Source of the DNA: an uncultured Campylobacter sp.
Lineage (GTDB): Bacteria; Campylobacterota; Campylobacteria; Campylobacterales; Campylobacteraceae
DNA length: 5,730 bases
Assembly: GCA_937896205.1 (NCBI GenBank)
Contig: CALBNA010000026.1
Span: 1 to 5,730, forward strand
Direction of reading: 5' to 3'
In this document: piece after piece, positions 1 through 5,730 of the stretch
Layout of the letters: every line of letters starts with the position of its first letter
How positions within the stretch are numbered: the stretch's first letter is position 1
Program-made: the position numbers and the translations under genes
The notes under the pieces: model-generated
Told to the model about the DNA's origin: nothing
What the model saw: the letters and a program-made list of their open reading frames with translations, nothing else
Database searches by the model: none

Positions 1-1231
1 GAAAAAAAATCAGCCTCAAAAGCAAAATTTAAAAGGCTATGAGGAGTTTTTGCGCGCTCAAACGCCAAAAGAAGAAAGACCGCAAAAGATCATTTTAGAC
101 GAGCGCGAGCTTTTTGAAGTCGAAGCTCAAAGCGCTTTAGCTGCGGCAAATTTTAGCCAAAACTCCACGAGCTCAGTCTCGCAAAATCAAAACTACAAAA
201 CAGCCCAAAATAGCGGCGAGGACATACTTCTAAACATCTCAAAAGCCGCAAAGGAGATAAGCCAAATAGCAAATATAGAAACTATGCCTAGCCGCCAAGA
301 TCAAAACTACGATAAAAAGATAGACGACGTCGCAAGGCAAGTAAGTATGCTAAGTGAAAAAGTAAATATGATAGCCGATATGTTCTGGGAGGAGAGAGCG
401 GGCGCCAGAAACAACCTAAGTATCCCGCCCGAGTTTGCCGGTATCTACAAAGACGCCAAAAATAGCGGCATGAAAGAGGAACACCTAGAGCAGATAATGA
501 AAATAACCGTGGAAAATATGTCGCCTCAGATGAAGGCTAATCCGACCGCGGTTAGGAGATATTTTAGCTCGCTACTTAGAAAGATGCTACCGTGCAGGAG
601 CGAAGAGGACGATAGAAAACAAAAGATAATGATGCTAGTAGGGCCTACGGGAGTTGGTAAAACTACGACTCTAGCTAAACTTGCTGCAAGATTTGCATAT
701 GGAGACGGTAAGCGCGTGAAAACGGGCATCATCACGCTTGATACCTACCGTATCGGCGCGGTCGAGCAGCTGTTTCAATACGCCAAGATGATGAAGCTTC
801 CGATCCTTGACGTTATCGAAGTTGATGATTTTAAAAACGCTCTAAAGCAGCTAAATCACTGTGAGGTTATCCTCATAGACACCACGGGTAGCTCGCAGTA
901 CGATAAAGAAAAGCTATCAAGGCTAGAAAAATTTTTAAAAAGCTCGGATACACATATAGACGTGCATTTGGTGCTCTCGGCAGGATCAAAGATCGAAGAT
1001 ATGCTTGAAATTTACAACGGTTTTAGCTTTCTTGACATCGACACCCTGATCATTACCAAATTTGACGAGACGAAGATTTTTGGCAACGTATTTTCGCTAG
1101 TTTACGAGACGAACAAGCCTGTTAGTTTTTTCTCCGTCGGCCAGGAGGTGCCGGACGATATCTTGGTGGCAAAGAGCGAATTTTTAGTAAGCTGCGTATT
1201 AGAGGGATTTAGCAAGGAACATAATGAGTAA
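1..1231 (+). CDS. flhF: Flagellar biosynthesis GTPase FlhF (5' end outside window)
   Basis: FlhF is an SRP-family GTPase (relative of Ffh and FtsY) that localises polar flagella and, in Campylobacter, is also needed for flagellar gene expression. The NG GTPase domain fills the second half. The P-loop GPTGVGKTT is at 641-667, the G2 motif DTYR at 740-751, the G3 motif DTTG at 878-889 and the G4-type TKFDE at 1055-1069. Before it lies a Gln/Asn/Lys-rich linker of low complexity. A TTG at 50-52 could be taken as a start, giving 393 residues, but the same frame is open to the left edge (codons from base 2, reading KKNQPQKQNLKGYEEF). Family members are longer, near 450-490 residues, with an N-terminal B domain. 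I therefore call the gene truncated by the window, with roughly 80-90 codons missing. G3 reads DTTGSS rather than the usual DTAGR. The 3' end overlaps flhG by 8 bases. Confidence 0.96.
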   Translation, partial: KKNQPQKQNLKGYEEFLRAQTPKEERPQKIILDERELFEVEAQSALAAANFSQNSTSSVSQNQNYKTAQNSGEDILLNISKAAKEISQIANIETMPSRQDQNYDKKIDDVARQVSMLSEKVNMIADMFWEERAGARNNLSIPPEFAGIYKDAKNSGMKEEHLEQIMKITVENMSPQMKANPTAVRRYFSSLLRKMLPCRSEEDDRKQKIMMLVGPTGVGKTTTLAKLAARFAYGDGKRVKTGIITLDTYRIGAVEQLFQYAKMMKLPILDVIEVDDFKNALKQLNHCEVILIDTTGSSQYDKEKLSRLEKFLKSSDTHIDVHLVLSAGSKIEDMLEIYNGFSFLDIDTLIITKFDETKIFGNVFSLVYETNKPVSFFSVGQEVPDDILVAKSEFLVSCVLEGFSKEHNE

Positions 1232-2090
1232 TCAGGCCGAGAAACTAAAAGGCATAGTGGCTGCCCAAGCCAAGGCAAAAACTACGTATTTTATCGCTGT
1301 AACTAGCGGCAAGGGCGGAGTAGGCAAAAGCACCATAAGCGCAAATTTGGCTAACGTCTTGGCCAAAAGCGGGTATAGAGTCGCTCTTTTTGACGCGGAC
1401 ATAGGGCTAGCGAATTTAGACGTCATCTTAAACGTGCGCGTTAATAAAAATTTGCTCCACGTACTAAAAGGCGAATGTTCCTTAAAAGATATTTTGATCG
1501 AGATAAAGCCGAATTTGACGCTGATTCCTGGTGAAAGCGGCGAGGAGATATTAAAATTTAACAACCAATTTTTGTGCGAGCAGTTTTTTGCCGAGTCGGC
1601 GAACCTTGACGGGCTTGATTTTATCATCATCGACACGGGCGCGGGTATAGGCGGAAACACGCGGCTATTTTTAGAGGCTGCAGACGAGGTCGTGGTGGTT
1701 ACTATGCCCGACCCCGCAGCGATAACGGACGCCTATGCCGTTATAAAAATCACCTCAAAAGATAAAGACAATCTTTTGATGGTTTTTAATATGGTAAAAA
1801 ACGAAAAAGAGGCGATGAGGATATTTGAGCATATTCAAAAAGTGGCCAAGGCAAATATCGAAAATCCGCTAAATTTGGAGTTTTTAGGCGCTATTAGCGA
1901 GGATAAAAGCGTCTCAAAGAGCATAAAACAGCGTACGCTTTTTACCGACGATAGCGAATTTTGTCTGCCGAGCTTGGAGTTAAATCAGATAGCCCAAAGG
2001 CTTATTTCGAGATTGGAACAAAAAGTGCTTAAAGATGGTCAAGTCAATAGCTTTAGCACCTTTTTTAGGCGTATGATTGAGCAATTTTAA
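1224..2090 (+). CDS. flhG: Flagellar number regulator FlhG (MinD-like ATPase, YlxH/FleN)
   Basis: FlhG is a ParA/MinD-type ATPase that limits flagellar number and stimulates the FlhF GTPase; in Campylobacter it also affects division-site placement. The 288 residues are full length. Residues 3-9 (NQAEKLK) match the FlhF-activating DQAxxLR helix with conservative changes. The deviant Walker A motif KGGVGKST is at 30-37, Walker A' DADIGLANLD at 57-66 and Walker B IIIDTGAGIG at 134-143. The C-terminal FSTFFRRMIEQF (277-288) looks like the amphipathic membrane-targeting helix of MinD-type proteins. The ATG at 1224 is supported by a strong ribosome site, AAGGA at 1214-1218, five bases upstream. The start lies inside the end of flhF (ATGAGTAA, 8 shared bases), which implies coupled translation of two proteins that act as a pair. 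Confidence 0.96.
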   Translation: MSNQAEKLKGIVAAQAKAKTTYFIAVTSGKGGVGKSTISANLANVLAKSGYRVALFDADIGLANLDVILNVRVNKNLLHVLKGECSLKDILIEIKPNLTLIPGESGEEILKFNNQFLCEQFFAESANLDGLDFIIIDTGAGIGGNTRLFLEAADEVVVVTMPDPAAITDAYAVIKITSKDKDNLLMVFNMVKNEKEAMRIFEHIQKVAKANIENPLNLEFLGAISEDKSVSKSIKQRTLFTDDSEFCLPSLELNQIAQRLISRLEQKVLKDGQVNSFSTFFRRMIEQF

Positions 2091-2094
2091 ATTT

Positions 2095-2098
2095 AGGA
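2095..2098 (+). promoter_or_regulatory. Ribosome binding site for the TTG-started membrane protein gene
   Basis: AGGA sits seven bases before the TTG at 2106. An in-frame TAG at 2094-2096 rules out any start further upstream, so this site and the TTG decide the start of the membrane protein gene. Confidence 0.6.
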
Positions 2099-2105
2099 TT
2101 TAGTT

Positions 2106-2459
2106 TTGAAAGCGGAAAATTTTATAGCATTTTTTACTGTTTGCGGATTTTTTACGGGAGTCGTTTTTTCGGCGTTAAAGTTAAGCGACCCGATACAGAT
2201 GTTGCTTTATACTTTCGTGATTACGTTTTTCTTTTATCTCGTGATTCACGTTATCATAATGAACTATATCGACGTAAGATTATCTCTTAAAAAGAGATTT
2301 GATAAAGAGCAATACGAGCAAACGGCTGATTATCTTATCGGGGAACTAGCTCTTAGAGAAAAGCGTATAGATAATATATTAAGTAAGCTAGCTAGCGAAA
2401 ATATCCTAATAAAACAAGCGCTAGGCAAAAATGGCGAAAGAAATGCAAAAGCCGCATAA
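2106..2459 (+). CDS. Conserved small membrane protein of the flhG-fliA interval (Cj0062c-like), function unknown
   Basis: I do not know a function for this 117-residue protein. It matches by position and type the small integral membrane protein found between flhG and fliA in C. jejuni. Two hydrophobic segments are clear, at about residues 5-24 and 30-53, joined by a short turn (LSDP). A charged tail (54-117) follows, starting with the basic stretch RLSLKKR and probably forming amphipathic or coiled-coil helix. The positive-inside rule suggests that both ends are cytoplasmic. There is no signal peptide cleavage site and no recognisable catalytic motif. The TTG start at 2106 is the only in-frame choice after the stop at 2094-2096. 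The gene sits 15 bases after flhG, and its last 29 bases overlap fliA. Operon membership suggests a flagellar or pole-related role, but that is inference only. Confidence 0.82.
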   Translation: MKAENFIAFFTVCGFFTGVVFSALKLSDPIQMLLYTFVITFFFYLVIHVIIMNYIDVRLSLKKRFDKEQYEQTADYLIGELALREKRIDNILSKLASENILIKQALGKNGERNAKAA

Positions 2460-3138
2460 TCCTTATGCCTCAAATTTAAAAAAAGAACAAGACGAGGTCG
2501 TGCTAGCCTACACGCCCGCTCTTCGCGCGATGGCTTTTAGGCTAAAGGAGCGTTTGCCCGCTCATATCGACGTTAGCGACCTGATCGGCGCCGGGCTAGA
2601 GGAGATGGTAAAGCTCTCTAGAAAATACGACAAAGAGCAAAACGACTCGTTTTGGGGTTATGCGCAAAAGCGAGTTTACGGCGCGATGCTTGATTTTTTG
2701 CGCGGGCTTGACGTGGTTAGCCGCTCGGACCGTACTTTGGTAAAGTCTATCGAGGCTTTAGTAAATGAGTATTTTAATAAATTTGAGCACGAGCCCGACG
2801 ATGCGTATATCGCAAGTAAGCTTGGCGTCGATATAGAAAAAGTAAGCGAAGCAAGAAACGTGAGCGCGGTCGTCGCCGTCCTAAATATCGACGATCAAAT
2901 GGAGTTAATGAGCGAAGAAAATACGCTCGAGCGGATCGAAAAAGAGGACTTGATAGAAAAGATAGCTCAAATTTTAAACGAATTTGAGGAGCGCGATCAG
3001 CTCATCGTACAGCTTTATTATTACGAAGAGCTGAGCTTAAAGGAGATCAGCGAAATTTTGCAGATTACCGAGAGTAGGATCTCGCAGATCCATAAGCGCT
3101 TGATGGAAAAAATAAGAAAAAAGCTTGAGGGCAAATAA
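2431..3138 (+). CDS. fliA: Flagellar sigma factor sigma-28 (FliA)
   Basis: FliA directs RNA polymerase to late flagellar promoters (flagellin, some filament and chemotaxis genes) and is held in check by the anti-sigma factor FlgM, which is not in this window. The 235 residues are the usual length. Region 2 spans about residues 24-97, including DLIGAGLEEMVKL, the aromatic-rich WGYAQKRVYGAMLDFLR and DVVSRSDR. Region 3 is at about 100-145. Region 4 is at about 180-232, with a helix-turn-helix near 202-223 (LSLKEISEILQITESRISQI). The ATG at 2431 has TAGG at 2422-2425 as ribosome site; a second in-frame ATG at 2443 is possible and would drop four residues. The gene overlaps the upstream membrane protein gene by 29 bases and shares one base with fliM. 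Co-transcription with flhF, flhG and the switch genes agrees with an early-class gene. Confidence 0.96.
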   Translation: MAKEMQKPHNPYASNLKKEQDEVVLAYTPALRAMAFRLKERLPAHIDVSDLIGAGLEEMVKLSRKYDKEQNDSFWGYAQKRVYGAMLDFLRGLDVVSRSDRTLVKSIEALVNEYFNKFEHEPDDAYIASKLGVDIEKVSEARNVSAVVAVLNIDDQMELMSEENTLERIEKEDLIEKIAQILNEFEERDQLIVQLYYYEELSLKEISEILQITESRISQIHKRLMEKIRKKLEGK

Positions 3139-4244
3139 TGGCGGACATTTTAAGTCAAGAAGAGATAGACGCGCTACTGGAAGTCGTGGATGACGACGAT
3201 GCTAGCGAATCTATCGGCGAAAAATCAAAAAAAGAAGAACAGCAGCAGGTAATAATTTACGATTTTAAACGCCCAAACCGCGTCAGCAAGGAACAACTGC
3301 GCGCGATAAAAGGCATACACGACAAGCTTGCGAGAAATTTGGCTTCTCAAATTTCAAGCGTTATGAGAAGTATCGTGGAGATCCGCCTGCATAGCGTCGA
3401 TCAGATGACCTACGGCGAGTTTTTGATGAGTTTGCCGAGCCCTACTAGCTTTAACGTCTTTTCGATCAAGCCGCTTGACGGCAACTGCGTTTTGGAGATA
3501 AACCCGAGCATCGCATTTCCAATGATAGATCGCTTGCTGGGCGGCAACGGCGAGGGATTTGAGACTAGCAGGGAGCTAACCGATATCGAGGTAAATTTGC
3601 TCGATGCGATCCTGAGGATGATGATGCAGCGCCTAAAAGAGAGCTGGTCGATGATCACCGATATGTACCCAAACGTCGAGGCTAAAGAAAGCAGTCCAAA
3701 CGTCGTGCAAATCGTAAGCCAAAACGAGATCGTGATAATGGTCGTCATGGAGATCATCGTAGGTAACTCAAGCGGCATGATAAATATCTGCTATCCGGTC
3801 ATCTATCTCGAACCGATCTTAAGCCGCCTGGCTAACCGTGACATAATGCTTGGCGAAACGAGCGCGAAAAAGAGCCGAAACAAAGAGCTAAAAACGCTGA
3901 TCGGGCGCGCCGAGGTGCTATATGAGGCGATACTTGGTAAAAGCATAGTTAGCGTAAACGAGTTTTTAAATTTAAAAGAGGGCGACATACTGCGCCTTGA
4001 CCGCTCGGCAAACGACAAGGCTATCGTAACGATCGATAAAAAAGAGGTGTTTTTGGCTGAGGTCGGGCTGCATAGATTTAGAAAATCTATCCGTATAGAA
4101 GAGCTAATCAGAAGCGACAAAGATGAGATCAAAAATATCCTCGAGCAGTACGAAGAAGAACGTAGAGCAAAACTTATGAGCACTGAGCACGAGGATGAGT
4201 ACGAAGACGACGATATATTAGGCGAGGATGAAAACAATGAATGA
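3138..4244 (+). CDS. fliM: Flagellar motor switch protein FliM
   Basis: FliM is the C-ring protein that binds phospho-CheY and passes the signal to FliG to reverse the motor. Residues 5-14 (LSQEEIDALL) are the intact N-terminal CheY-binding peptide. An acidic and polar tether follows (about 18-38), then the CheC-like middle domain (about 42-235) with the FliG-contacting loop GGNGEG at 135-140, and the C-terminal SpoA/FliN-like domain (about 250-325). The 368 residues exceed the enteric form (about 334) because of a charged C-terminal extension ending in an acidic tail (about 349-368, DEYEDDDILGEDENNE). The start codon shares a base with the fliA stop (TAATG), and GAGG at 3127-3130 lies seven bases upstream, so translation is likely coupled to fliA. 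The stop lies eight bases into fliY if fliY starts at 4237. Confidence 0.97.
   Translation: MADILSQEEIDALLEVVDDDDASESIGEKSKKEEQQQVIIYDFKRPNRVSKEQLRAIKGIHDKLARNLASQISSVMRSIVEIRLHSVDQMTYGEFLMSLPSPTSFNVFSIKPLDGNCVLEINPSIAFPMIDRLLGGNGEGFETSRELTDIEVNLLDAILRMMMQRLKESWSMITDMYPNVEAKESSPNVVQIVSQNEIVIMVVMEIIVGNSSGMINICYPVIYLEPILSRLANRDIMLGETSAKKSRNKELKTLIGRAEVLYEAILGKSIVSVNEFLNLKEGDILRLDRSANDKAIVTIDKKEVFLAEVGLHRFRKSIRIEELIRSDKDEIKNILEQYEEERRAKLMSTEHEDEYEDDDILGEDENNE
4224..4227 (+). promoter_or_regulatory. Ribosome binding site that selects the fliY start
   Basis: GAGG lies directly against the ATG at 4228, with no room for initiation there, but nine bases before the ATG at 4237. It therefore favours 4237 as the fliY start. 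Confidence 0.55.
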
Positions 4245-5070
4245 TTTTTTTAAAATTTTCGTAAACGAGGTAAAGGCTACGGTCGAAGGGCTAACGGGTA
4301 GGACACCCGAGATAGGCGAGAGAAACGAATACGACGCGCCCAAACAAGAAGGCATAAAGCCGCCTCTAGCCGTTGCAAACATAGCCGTTAGCGGCGATAC
4401 GACGGCAAAGATGATACTAGTAGCCACGCCGGTACTGATGAGCGCGATCGGCGAATGGATGCTCGGAGAAGAAGAGATCTCGCGCAACGAAAATCTAAGC
4501 GAGGACGAGCTGGATGCCGCTAAAGAGGTGTTTTCAAATATCATGGGCGCATTTTCTACGAGCCTTGGCGCGCAAAAAGGCATGCCGAAGCTAAATTTCG
4601 AGGTAGCGAAAGTAAATTTCCTCGACGAGAGCGCAAATTTTGATTTGAACGCGTTTGAAAAAATATACGTCTATTCCGTTAAAATCGGAGACGTCAGCGA
4701 GCAAATCGCCGTCGTGCTTGACTTTGCATTGGTGAAATTTTTAAATAAAGATCACAAAGAACCCACCCAGCAAGCAACCCTCGCAAAAGGCGATCTAAGC
4801 ATCGAGGAAATGCGAAATATCGGGCTTATAATGGATGTGCGCCTGCCGCTTCACGTACGTATCGGCTCAAAAAGAATGCTGCTAAAAGACGTGCTCACGA
4901 TGGACATAGGCTCGGTCATCGAGCTAAATCAACTCGCAAACGACCCGCTAGAAATTCTAATCAGCGACAAGGTCGTAGCCCTAGGCGAGGTCGTCATCGT
5001 GGACGGCAACTTCGGCATCCAGATCACTCAGATCGGTACGAAAAAAGAGCGATTAGAGCAGCTTAGATAA
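4237..5070 (+). CDS. fliY: Flagellar motor switch protein FliY (CheC-like plus FliN-like domains)
   Basis: FliY is a C-ring component in epsilonproteobacteria and Bacillus. In this group it works beside FliM and a separate FliN. Counting from 4237 the protein has 277 residues. A CheC/CheX-like domain covers about 1-170 and a FliN-type SpoA domain about 187-277 (GDLSIEEMRNIGLIMDVRLP through GEVVIVDGNFGIQIT). It lacks the EIDALL-type CheY-binding peptide at the N terminus that B. subtilis FliY has. Around E97 and N101 the phosphatase signature is off consensus (E-x3-N instead of E-x2-N), so CheY-P phosphatase activity is doubtful. The ATG at 4228 is in frame and adds three residues, but the ribosome site spacing fits 4237. 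That start gives an 8-base overlap with fliM (ATGAATGA), like flhF/flhG. A run of seven T at 4245-4251 falls in codons 3-5. Confidence 0.94.
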   Translation: MNDFFKIFVNEVKATVEGLTGRTPEIGERNEYDAPKQEGIKPPLAVANIAVSGDTTAKMILVATPVLMSAIGEWMLGEEEISRNENLSEDELDAAKEVFSNIMGAFSTSLGAQKGMPKLNFEVAKVNFLDESANFDLNAFEKIYVYSVKIGDVSEQIAVVLDFALVKFLNKDHKEPTQQATLAKGDLSIEEMRNIGLIMDVRLPLHVRIGSKRMLLKDVLTMDIGSVIELNQLANDPLEILISDKVVALGEVVIVDGNFGIQITQIGTKKERLEQLR

Positions 5071-5088
5071 GGTTAAATTTAGAAATAA

Positions 5089-5106
5089 GAGGCTAAATTT
5101 AGCCTC
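5089..5106 (+). terminator. Candidate terminator after fliY (perfect 18-base palindrome)
   Basis: GAGGCTAAATTTAGCCTC is its own reverse complement. As RNA it can fold into a seven-pair stem with an AAUU loop, 18 bases after the fliY stop. The tail on the + strand is GCTTTATCT, only modestly T-rich. On the opposite strand the tail is TTATTTCT, which is slightly better, so it could act in both directions. The position fits the end of the flagellar transcript, but the weak T-tract leaves partial read-through possible. Confidence 0.45.
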
Positions 5107-5119
5107 GCTTTATCTCGGG

Positions 5120-5165
5120 CGCGCTTTTCTCAAATTTAACGGCATTTTGCTCAAATTTGAGCGCG
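5120..5165. repeat. Second inverted repeat between fliY and the LOG gene
   Basis: CGCGCT (5120-5125) and CAAATTT (5131-5137) are complementary to AAATTTG (5153-5159) and AGCGCG (5160-5165). This gives a 13-pair interrupted stem with a five-base bulge on the left arm and a 15-base loop. A perfect 14-base palindrome, GCTCAAATTTGAGC (5149-5162), overlaps the right arm and would compete with it. There is no T-run after the stem, so it does not look like a simple terminator. An operator or mRNA leader structure for the downstream gene is possible but unproven. Confidence 0.4.
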
Positions 5166-5222
5166 AAACTACAGCGCGTAAATTTAACCCCGCAAGCGCA
5201 AATTTAACCGCAAAGAGAAATA

Positions 5223-5730
5223 ATGGATGAAATTTTAAACGATCTGGCCAAATTTAGGGATTTTGCGACCTATAAAAATCCTAGCGTTACGTTTTTTGGC
5301 TCGGCCAGATTTGACGAAAATAGCAAATACTGTAAAATGGCCTTTAGCCTCGCAAAGCAGCTTGCAGACGGTGGTTTTGCCGTCGTTAGCGGCGGAGGGC
5401 CTGGTGTGATGGAGGCCGCGAACAAAGGAGCGTACGAAAGCGGCAAAAGTCCATCGATAGGGCTAAATATCGTGCTTCCGTTTGAGCAAGTGACGAATAA
5501 ATACGCCACTAGCAACTTTGTTTTTTCAAATTTATCCGCTCGCAAATTTGCCCTTATCGAGCGCTCGAGTGCGTTTCTGGTGTTTCCGGGCGGCTTTGGG
5601 ACGCTTGACGAGCTGTTTGAGATCCTAGTGCTCGCGCAAATCGGCGCTAAAAAAGCTAAAATTTTCCTCATCGGCAGTGAGTTTTGGAGTAAGCTTGATG
5701 ATTTCATCAAAACCACGCTGATACGTGAAA
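5223..5730 (+). CDS. LOG-family protein, probable nucleoside 5'-monophosphate phosphoribohydrolase (3' end outside window)
   Basis: This is a Rossmann-fold protein of the LOG (lysine decarboxylase-like, TIGR00730-type) family. Characterised members split the N-glycosidic bond of nucleoside monophosphates, either cytokinin precursors or ordinary purine nucleotides; the true substrate here is unknown. The 169 codons visible start MDEILNDLAKF. SGGGPGVMEAANKGA begins near residue 56, SARK at 105-108 and the signature PGGFGTLDE at 122-130. R107 and E130 are the expected catalytic pair. The old label lysine decarboxylase should not be used. The ATG at 5223 follows AAGAGA (5213-5218), and an in-frame TAA at 5205-5207 rules out an earlier start. 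No stop occurs before the window ends. The gene is 152 bases after fliY, behind the candidate terminator, so it is probably transcribed separately and has no evident flagellar role. Confidence 0.9.
   Translation, partial: MDEILNDLAKFRDFATYKNPSVTFFGSARFDENSKYCKMAFSLAKQLADGGFAVVSGGGPGVMEAANKGAYESGKSPSIGLNIVLPFEQVTNKYATSNFVFSNLSARKFALIERSSAFLVFPGGFGTLDELFEILVLAQIGAKKAKIFLIGSEFWSKLDDFIKTTLIRE

Larger units (their letters stand above)
5071..5256. repeat. Paired AAATTT words in the fliY-LOG intergenic region and the start of the LOG gene
   Basis: Eight AAATTT cores begin at 5075, 5095, 5132, 5153, 5180, 5200, 5230 and 5250. They fall into four pairs spaced 20, 21, 20 and 20 bases. The first pair is a near-identical 12-mer (GGTTAAATTTAG at 5071-5082, GGCTAAATTTAG at 5091-5102). 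The third pair is also similar (AAATTTAACCCCGCAA at 5180-5195, AAATTTAACCGCAA at 5200-5213). The last two cores lie inside the first codons of the LOG gene. AAATTT is a bend-prone word, and a spacing of about two helical turns would add the bends. The word is also common elsewhere in this DNA, so chance is a real alternative. Confidence 0.5.

Noticed and set aside
50..52. TTG as the true start of flhF
   Set aside because: The frame is open to the left edge, the family has a longer N-terminal domain, and the protein would be short for FlhF.
927..941. A5T5A5 tract within flhF
   Set aside because: It simply encodes a Lys-Phe-Leu-Lys stretch in A/T-rich codons; there is no neighbouring signal.
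2192..2207. TTGCTTT inside the small membrane protein gene, as the -12 half of a sigma-54 site for fliA
   Set aside because: The required GG at the -24 position reads GA, and the site lies far inside a coding region.
2364..2376. TATAGATAATAT upstream of fliA as a sigma-70 -10 element
   Set aside because: It lies in coding sequence with no supporting upstream element; A/T-rich hexamers are frequent here.
3803..4237. Long minus-strand reading frame opposite fliM, Ser/Arg/Leu-rich
   Set aside because: It is the shadow of the Asp/Glu/Lys-rich fliM sequence, with no family resemblance and no ribosome site seen.
5141..5150. GG and TTGC resembling a sigma-54 promoter before the LOG gene
   Set aside because: Only six bases separate GG and GC; sigma-54 sites need ten.
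5270..5716. Minus-strand reading frame opposite the LOG gene
   Set aside because: The + strand encodes a clear LOG-family protein with its signature motif; the reverse frame has no recognisable content.

Overview
The window is a tightly packed flagellar gene cluster, all on the + strand, from an epsilonproteobacterium and most probably a Campylobacter. The gene order flhF, flhG, small membrane protein, fliA, fliM, fliY matches what I recall of C. jejuni (Cj0064c to Cj0059c). The composition looks GC-richer than C. jejuni by eye (not counted), and AAATTT words are frequent. This suits an oral-type Campylobacter (concisus, curvus, rectus or showae group), but the species is an inference.

Layout: the 3' part of flhF enters from the left edge (1-1231). 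It is followed by flhG (1224-2090), a two-helix membrane protein of unknown function (2106-2459), fliA (2431-3138), fliM (3138-4244) and fliY (best start 4237, to 5070). Four of the five junctions overlap (8, 29, 1 and 8 bases) and the fifth has a 15-base gap, so these genes very probably form one translationally coupled transcript. A palindrome just after fliY may end it. A 152-base intergenic stretch, rich in palindromes and AAATTT words, separates it from a LOG-family nucleotide hydrolase gene (5223 to beyond the right edge), which is probably a separate unit.

How the genes work together: FlhF (SRP-type GTPase) and FlhG (MinD-type ATPase) set flagellar position and number. FliA (sigma-28) transcribes late flagellar genes. 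FliM and FliY build the switch complex (C-ring), which receives phospho-CheY and sets rotation direction. No fliN is present here; in C. jejuni it lies elsewhere. I found no convincing sigma-54 or sigma-28 promoter inside the window, so the main promoter is probably upstream of it.

I see no mobile element, CRISPR array, tRNA, rRNA or clear novel system. The least understood parts are the small conserved membrane protein, the paired AAATTT words and palindromes between fliY and the LOG gene, and A/T homopolymer runs in four flagellar genes that could be slippage sites.
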